From positions 1 to 25,183 of the forward strand of contig CAAFEY010000067.1 of NCBI GenBank assembly GCA_900761995.1: 25,183 nt of DNA, read 5' to 3'. Each line of letters begins with the position of its first letter. Position 1 is the first letter of the stretch. Shown here piece by piece: positions 22,114 to 25,183 of this stretch. The stretch comes from an uncultured Collinsella sp. (GTDB taxonomy: Bacteria; Actinomycetota; Coriobacteriia; Coriobacteriales; Coriobacteriaceae). The position numbers and the translations under genes were made by a program. The notes under the pieces are model-generated. The model was not told the origin of the DNA, ran no database searches, and saw nothing but the letters and a program-made list of their open reading frames with translations.

Positions 22114-24060
22114 TTAGCTATCGGAATGGCCAGCCGCCGCCTCGGCGCGCTCGGCATTCCACGCAACGAGCGCCTCGTGGACCGCCTTGGCAACACCGGC
22201 AGGTATGCCGCGAACTTCCGCGATCTCTTGCTCGCTCGCCGCGCGCAAACGCTTCATCGAACCAAAATGGCGCATAAGGGCACGTTTTCTGGTGGGTCCC
22301 ACGCCTGGAACGTCATCGAGTACCGAAACTGTCATGGCTTTATCGCGCAACTCACGATGGAATGTGATTGCAAAACGGTGCGATTCATCGCGTACCTGCT
22401 TAATTAGATAGAGCGAAGCAGACCCGGTCGGCAGCACGACAGGAGTCTCGTCCCAAGGCACAAAAACTTCCTCGTCGGCCTTCGCCAAGCCACAAACTGG
22501 TATATCGAGCCCAAGAGCCTCAAGTTGCTTGATCGCAGCGGTCAATTGCGGCTTACCGCCATCGACAACGAGCAAATCGGGGCGCGAGCCAAAGCGCTCG
22601 TCGGCCATGCGCTCGGGAGCATAGCGTCGTCCCAAAACCTCGGACATCGACACGAAGTCGTTTGCCTCGTCCAATTCGGCCTGAATTTTAAAACGACGGT
22701 ACTGGCTCTTGTCGGCGCGCCCGTTGGTAAACACCACCATCGAGGCGACCGTAAAGGTGCCATGCAGTGTAGAGATATCGAAGCACTCGATACGCAACGG
22801 CGGCGATGGCAGCGCCAGCGCACTTTCGAGCTCCAGGAGCGCTTGATTGGTGCGGTCGTCAGCGTACCCCGTTCGCATCATGTAGCGCATGAGGGCATGG
22901 CGCGCATTTTTGGATGCCATATCGAGCAGACGGTGCTTTTCGCCACGCTGCGGCCTATGGAGATGGCAGGAACGCTCACGCTTGCCCGCAAGCCACTCCC
23001 CCAGCGCCTCCGCATCCTCAAGCTCGACGGAAAGGTTGACCTCAGCTGGAATATCAGCCGTCTCGTCGTAATAGCGCTTAAGAAAGCCCGATTGAAGTTC
23101 CTCTTCGTCGACATCCAAACCCTTATCGAGAATAAACTCGCAGGTTCGAACCGTTCGACCCTCACGCACGACAAAGACGCAAGCGGCGGAGATGGTCTCC
23201 TCGCGATAGAAACCGATGACATCGATATCGACACTGGAGGGAAAAACGACTTGCTGACGATCGTCCAGACCCCTGATGACCTCCAAACGACGTTTGACGC
23301 GTGCCGCGCGCTCAAAGTCGAGCGCCTCGGCGGCATCCGTCATCTCGGAGGTCAGCTCATCGACGACATCCTTGCGATGGCCCGACAAAAAGCGCTCGAC
23401 ACGCTTGACGTTCTTGGCATAGTCTGCCGGGGAAATCGCGCCGACACACGCACCCGGGCCGCGCCCGACATGGTAGTCAAAGCAGGGACGCCCGTTTTGC
23501 GCGCAAATCATATTGACGATGTCTTCCTCGCCCTTGTGGGACTCGACGATACGACGACAACGACGCCACTCCGCACAGGATGCGGAGCAGATGGGGATAA
23601 CCTTGCGCAGCGTATCTATCGTCTCACGTGCCGCACGGCTATCGGTATAGGGTCCAAAATAGCGCGTTCCCGGCTTATGACGCTCACGCGTATATTTGAT
23701 AGCGGGATACAGGTCGCCCTTTGTAATGGCGATAAAGGGGTAGCTCTTGTCATCCTTGAGGTCGACGTTAAAGTACGGATGGTACTGACCAATCAAATTG
23801 CGCTCGAGCACCAACGCCTCATGCTCGGTCTCCACCACGATATAGTCAAAGCTCGCCACCAGCTGCATCATCAGCGGGATCTTTTGACGCTCATCCTGCA
23901 GTGTCACGTATTGACGCATGCGGGCGCGTAGGTTTTTCGCCTTGCCCACGTAGATGACATCGCCCTTGGCATCCTTCCAAAGGTAGCAACCGGGTTGTGT
24001 AGGAACGCGCGAAACCTGCTCGGCAAGCGTTGGAATGTTGTCGTGACCGGCCACGCGCAC
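22114..24060 (-). CDS. uvrC: Excinuclease ABC subunit UvrC
   Basis: A 648-residue nuclease of nucleotide excision repair, which makes both incisions around a lesion with UvrA/UvrB. The N-terminal GIY-YIG nuclease domain (PGCYLWKD then VIYVGKAKNLRAR) is followed by a cysteine-rich segment (Cys158, 162, 168, 186, 193, 205). Next come the UVR domain binding UvrB (about 232-265, LTSEMTDAAEALDFERAARVK without its last residue), an RNase H-like second nuclease domain with ECFDISTLHGT, and C-terminal helix-hairpin-helix motifs (VPGVGPTRKRALMRHFGS and VRGIPAGVAKAV). It starts with GTG at 24060, immediately after the murJ stop; GTG at 24054 is an alternative. The cysteine segment is longer than usual and lacks the common GRC.APC ending. 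Confidence 0.96.
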   Translation of the reverse strand: MRVAGHDNIPTLAEQVSRVPTQPGCYLWKDAKGDVIYVGKAKNLRARMRQYVTLQDERQKIPLMMQLVASFDYIVVETEHEALVLERNLIGQYHPYFNVDLKDDKSYPFIAITKGDLYPAIKYTRERHKPGTRYFGPYTDSRAARETIDTLRKVIPICSASCAEWRRCRRIVESHKGEEDIVNMICAQNGRPCFDYHVGRGPGACVGAISPADYAKNVKRVERFLSGHRKDVVDELTSEMTDAAEALDFERAARVKRRLEVIRGLDDRQQVVFPSSVDIDVIGFYREETISAACVFVVREGRTVRTCEFILDKGLDVDEEELQSGFLKRYYDETADIPAEVNLSVELEDAEALGEWLAGKRERSCHLHRPQRGEKHRLLDMASKNARHALMRYMMRTGYADDRTNQALLELESALALPSPPLRIECFDISTLHGTFTVASMVVFTNGRADKSQYRRFKIQAELDEANDFVSMSEVLGRRYAPERMADERFGSRPDLLVVDGGKPQLTAAIKQLEALGLDIPVCGLAKADEEVFVPWDETPVVLPTGSASLYLIKQVRDESHRFAITFHRELRDKAMTVSVLDDVPGVGPTRKRALMRHFGSMKRLRAASEQEIAEVRGIPAGVAKAVHEALVAWNAERAEAAAGHSDS

Positions 24061-25183
24061 CTACTTGCGACGAAGCAACGCCGAGACCTCGGGCATCTTA
24101 AGGACGACGGCAAGGCCAAAGGTAACAGCAAGCGAGACGACACCCGCAACGCAAACGTAGCCAAGAGTAATCAGAATCGAGCCGCCAAGTGCCCCGACAA
24201 AGAGTTCAAGCGCCCACATGACGCCGGCGCCTGCGGCAGCGCCCAGGCCACCGAGCAAAAGGCCAAAGAAGCCGCCATGCAGGATAGATTTGACCTGAAG
24301 ACCACGCAGGCGACGACGCAGCCACCACAGCGAACAGCCGACCAAGATCACGTAGTCGACGACATACGAAAGCGCGATTGCCGGCATACCGAAGCCCAGC
24401 ACAACGCCAAACAGCAGAACCGAGCCGGCCTGGCCGATGGCGGAATACAGGCAATAGCGGCTATAGGGCTTCATATCGAGCAAGGCAGAGAAGCTCTTCT
24501 GCATCAACACGACCACGCCGTAGAGCGGCAGCGAGAACGCCAGGTAGACAAGGAACTCGGACACCAGCGCCACGCCGGACTCATCAAACTTGCCGGCACA
24601 GTAAATCATGTTGAGCGGACGCGCGAAGACAATCAGGTACAGCGCGAACGGAATCAGGAAGAACAGCATCTGGGCGACGCCACGCGAAATGCCCGTGCGA
24701 ACGCTGTCGTAATCCTTCTCCTGCGCGTCATGAGAGAGCTCGGTATAGAGCGCCGTCGAAAGCGAGGCGGCAATCAGCGCATAGGGCAGCGTGTACCACA
24801 GGCGCGCATAGGCGATGACGGAAGGACCAGTCTCGGGCTGGACAACCAGCGCGGCAGCGTTGGTGATAGAAGTCGAGACAAACATGCACACCGTGGCGAG
24901 CAGCGTCGGGATACCGAGCGCAATCGTCTGGCGCAGTGCGGGGTCCTTAAAGTCGATATGGATATGGGGATGCACGCCGTGCTTGCCAAGCGCGGGAATC
25001 TGACATGCCATCTGAACAAAGACACCGAGGGTCGTACCGGCCGCAATCAAGATGATGCCGGCACGTTCGTCAAACTGTGCGCACACGGGCGCAAAACCCA
25101 TAAAGCTCGCAATGACGATCACATTGTTGAGGACCGGGGCAAACGTCGACCAGAAGTAGTCGCGGTGTGCGTTGAGAACGCCC
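24061..25183 (-). CDS. murJ: Lipid II flippase MurJ (MviN), 3' portion
   Basis: The C-terminal 373 residues of a polytopic membrane protein of the MurJ/MviN (MOP) superfamily, which flips the peptidoglycan precursor lipid II. The frame is open to the window edge, so the gene starts outside it. The first visible residues, GVLNAHRDYFWSTFAPVLNN, are the conserved MurJ segment. They are followed by hydrophobic helices, including QIPALGKHGVHPHIHIDFKD at the usual loop and LPYALIAASLSTALYTELS. It ends VSALLRRK* and abuts uvrC with no spacing, so the two are co-transcribed. Confidence 0.94.
   Translation of the reverse strand, partial: GVLNAHRDYFWSTFAPVLNNVIVIASFMGFAPVCAQFDERAGIILIAAGTTLGVFVQMACQIPALGKHGVHPHIHIDFKDPALRQTIALGIPTLLATVCMFVSTSITNAAALVVQPETGPSVIAYARLWYTLPYALIAASLSTALYTELSHDAQEKDYDSVRTGISRGVAQMLFFLIPFALYLIVFARPLNMIYCAGKFDESGVALVSEFLVYLAFSLPLYGVVVLMQKSFSALLDMKPYSRYCLYSAIGQAGSVLLFGVVLGFGMPAIALSYVVDYVILVGCSLWWLRRRLRGLQVKSILHGGFFGLLLGGLGAAAGAGVMWALELFVGALGGSILITLGYVCVAGVVSLAVTFGLAVVLKMPEVSALLRRK

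Noticed and set aside
22525..23931. A 468-codon plus-strand open frame opposite uvrC
   Set aside because: Antisense to an intact uvrC with all domains; composition is typical of a shadow frame.
1..25183. tRNA, rRNA, CRISPR arrays, insertion sequences or phage genes
   Set aside because: No cloverleaf, rRNA segment, spaced repeat array, transposase, integrase or terminal repeats with target duplications were recognised by eye. Intergenic regions are short and accounted for.

Overview
This is a moderately GC-rich bacterial chromosome segment in which every gene I can support lies on the minus strand, so transcription runs from high to low coordinates. WhiA, an actinobacterial-type RapZ (P-loop GMSGSGRT), the rapZ-whiA / gap-pgk-tpi / secG order and the protein sequences point to an actinobacterium. 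I infer Coriobacteriia, most likely a gut Collinsella; this rests on recall of family resemblance, not on a search.

Layout in transcription order. (1) 25183-22114: the 3' part of murJ (lipid II flippase) directly abuts uvrC (nucleotide excision repair). (2) 22113-21749: a 365-nt non-coding regulatory region with several dyads. (3) 21748-11390: a nine-gene accessory block that I read as a sialic acid import and breakdown operon. It holds a peptide/nickel-family ABC importer of the SatABCD layout (lipoprotein, permease, a permease-ATPase fusion, ATPase), two tandem AXE1-type acetyl esterases of which the second lacks the nucleophilic serine, an N-acetylneuraminate lyase-like aldolase, a ROK sugar kinase and NanE epimerase. 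It ends at an intrinsic terminator just before rapZ. (4) 11269-9431: rapZ-whiA, without the yvcK gene often found between them. (5) 9237-4143: gap, pgk, tpiA, gpmI (lower glycolysis) and secG, with terminators after gap, gpmI and secG. (6) 3848-1: the start of an oligopeptide ABC importer operon (lipoprotein, OppB, OppC) that runs off the left edge with the first codons of a further gene.

How the genes work together: SatABCD would import sialic acid. The esterase(s) would remove O-acetyl groups that block the lyase. NanA would split Neu5Ac into pyruvate and ManNAc, the ROK kinase would make ManNAc-6-P, and NanE would convert it to GlcNAc-6-P. No sialidase, nagA/nagB or transcription factor gene is in the window. 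The products would enter glycolysis, whose lower half is encoded next door.

Most notable for a second look: the locus sits between uvrC and rapZ, which are commonly close together; a predicted pseudo-esterase is paired with an intact paralogue; a 110-bp imperfect palindrome lies at the nanA/ROK junction; nested inverted repeats lie over the satA promoter region; and both ABC operons have an almost identical hairpin-bearing gap (156 and 157 nt) between lipoprotein and first permease.
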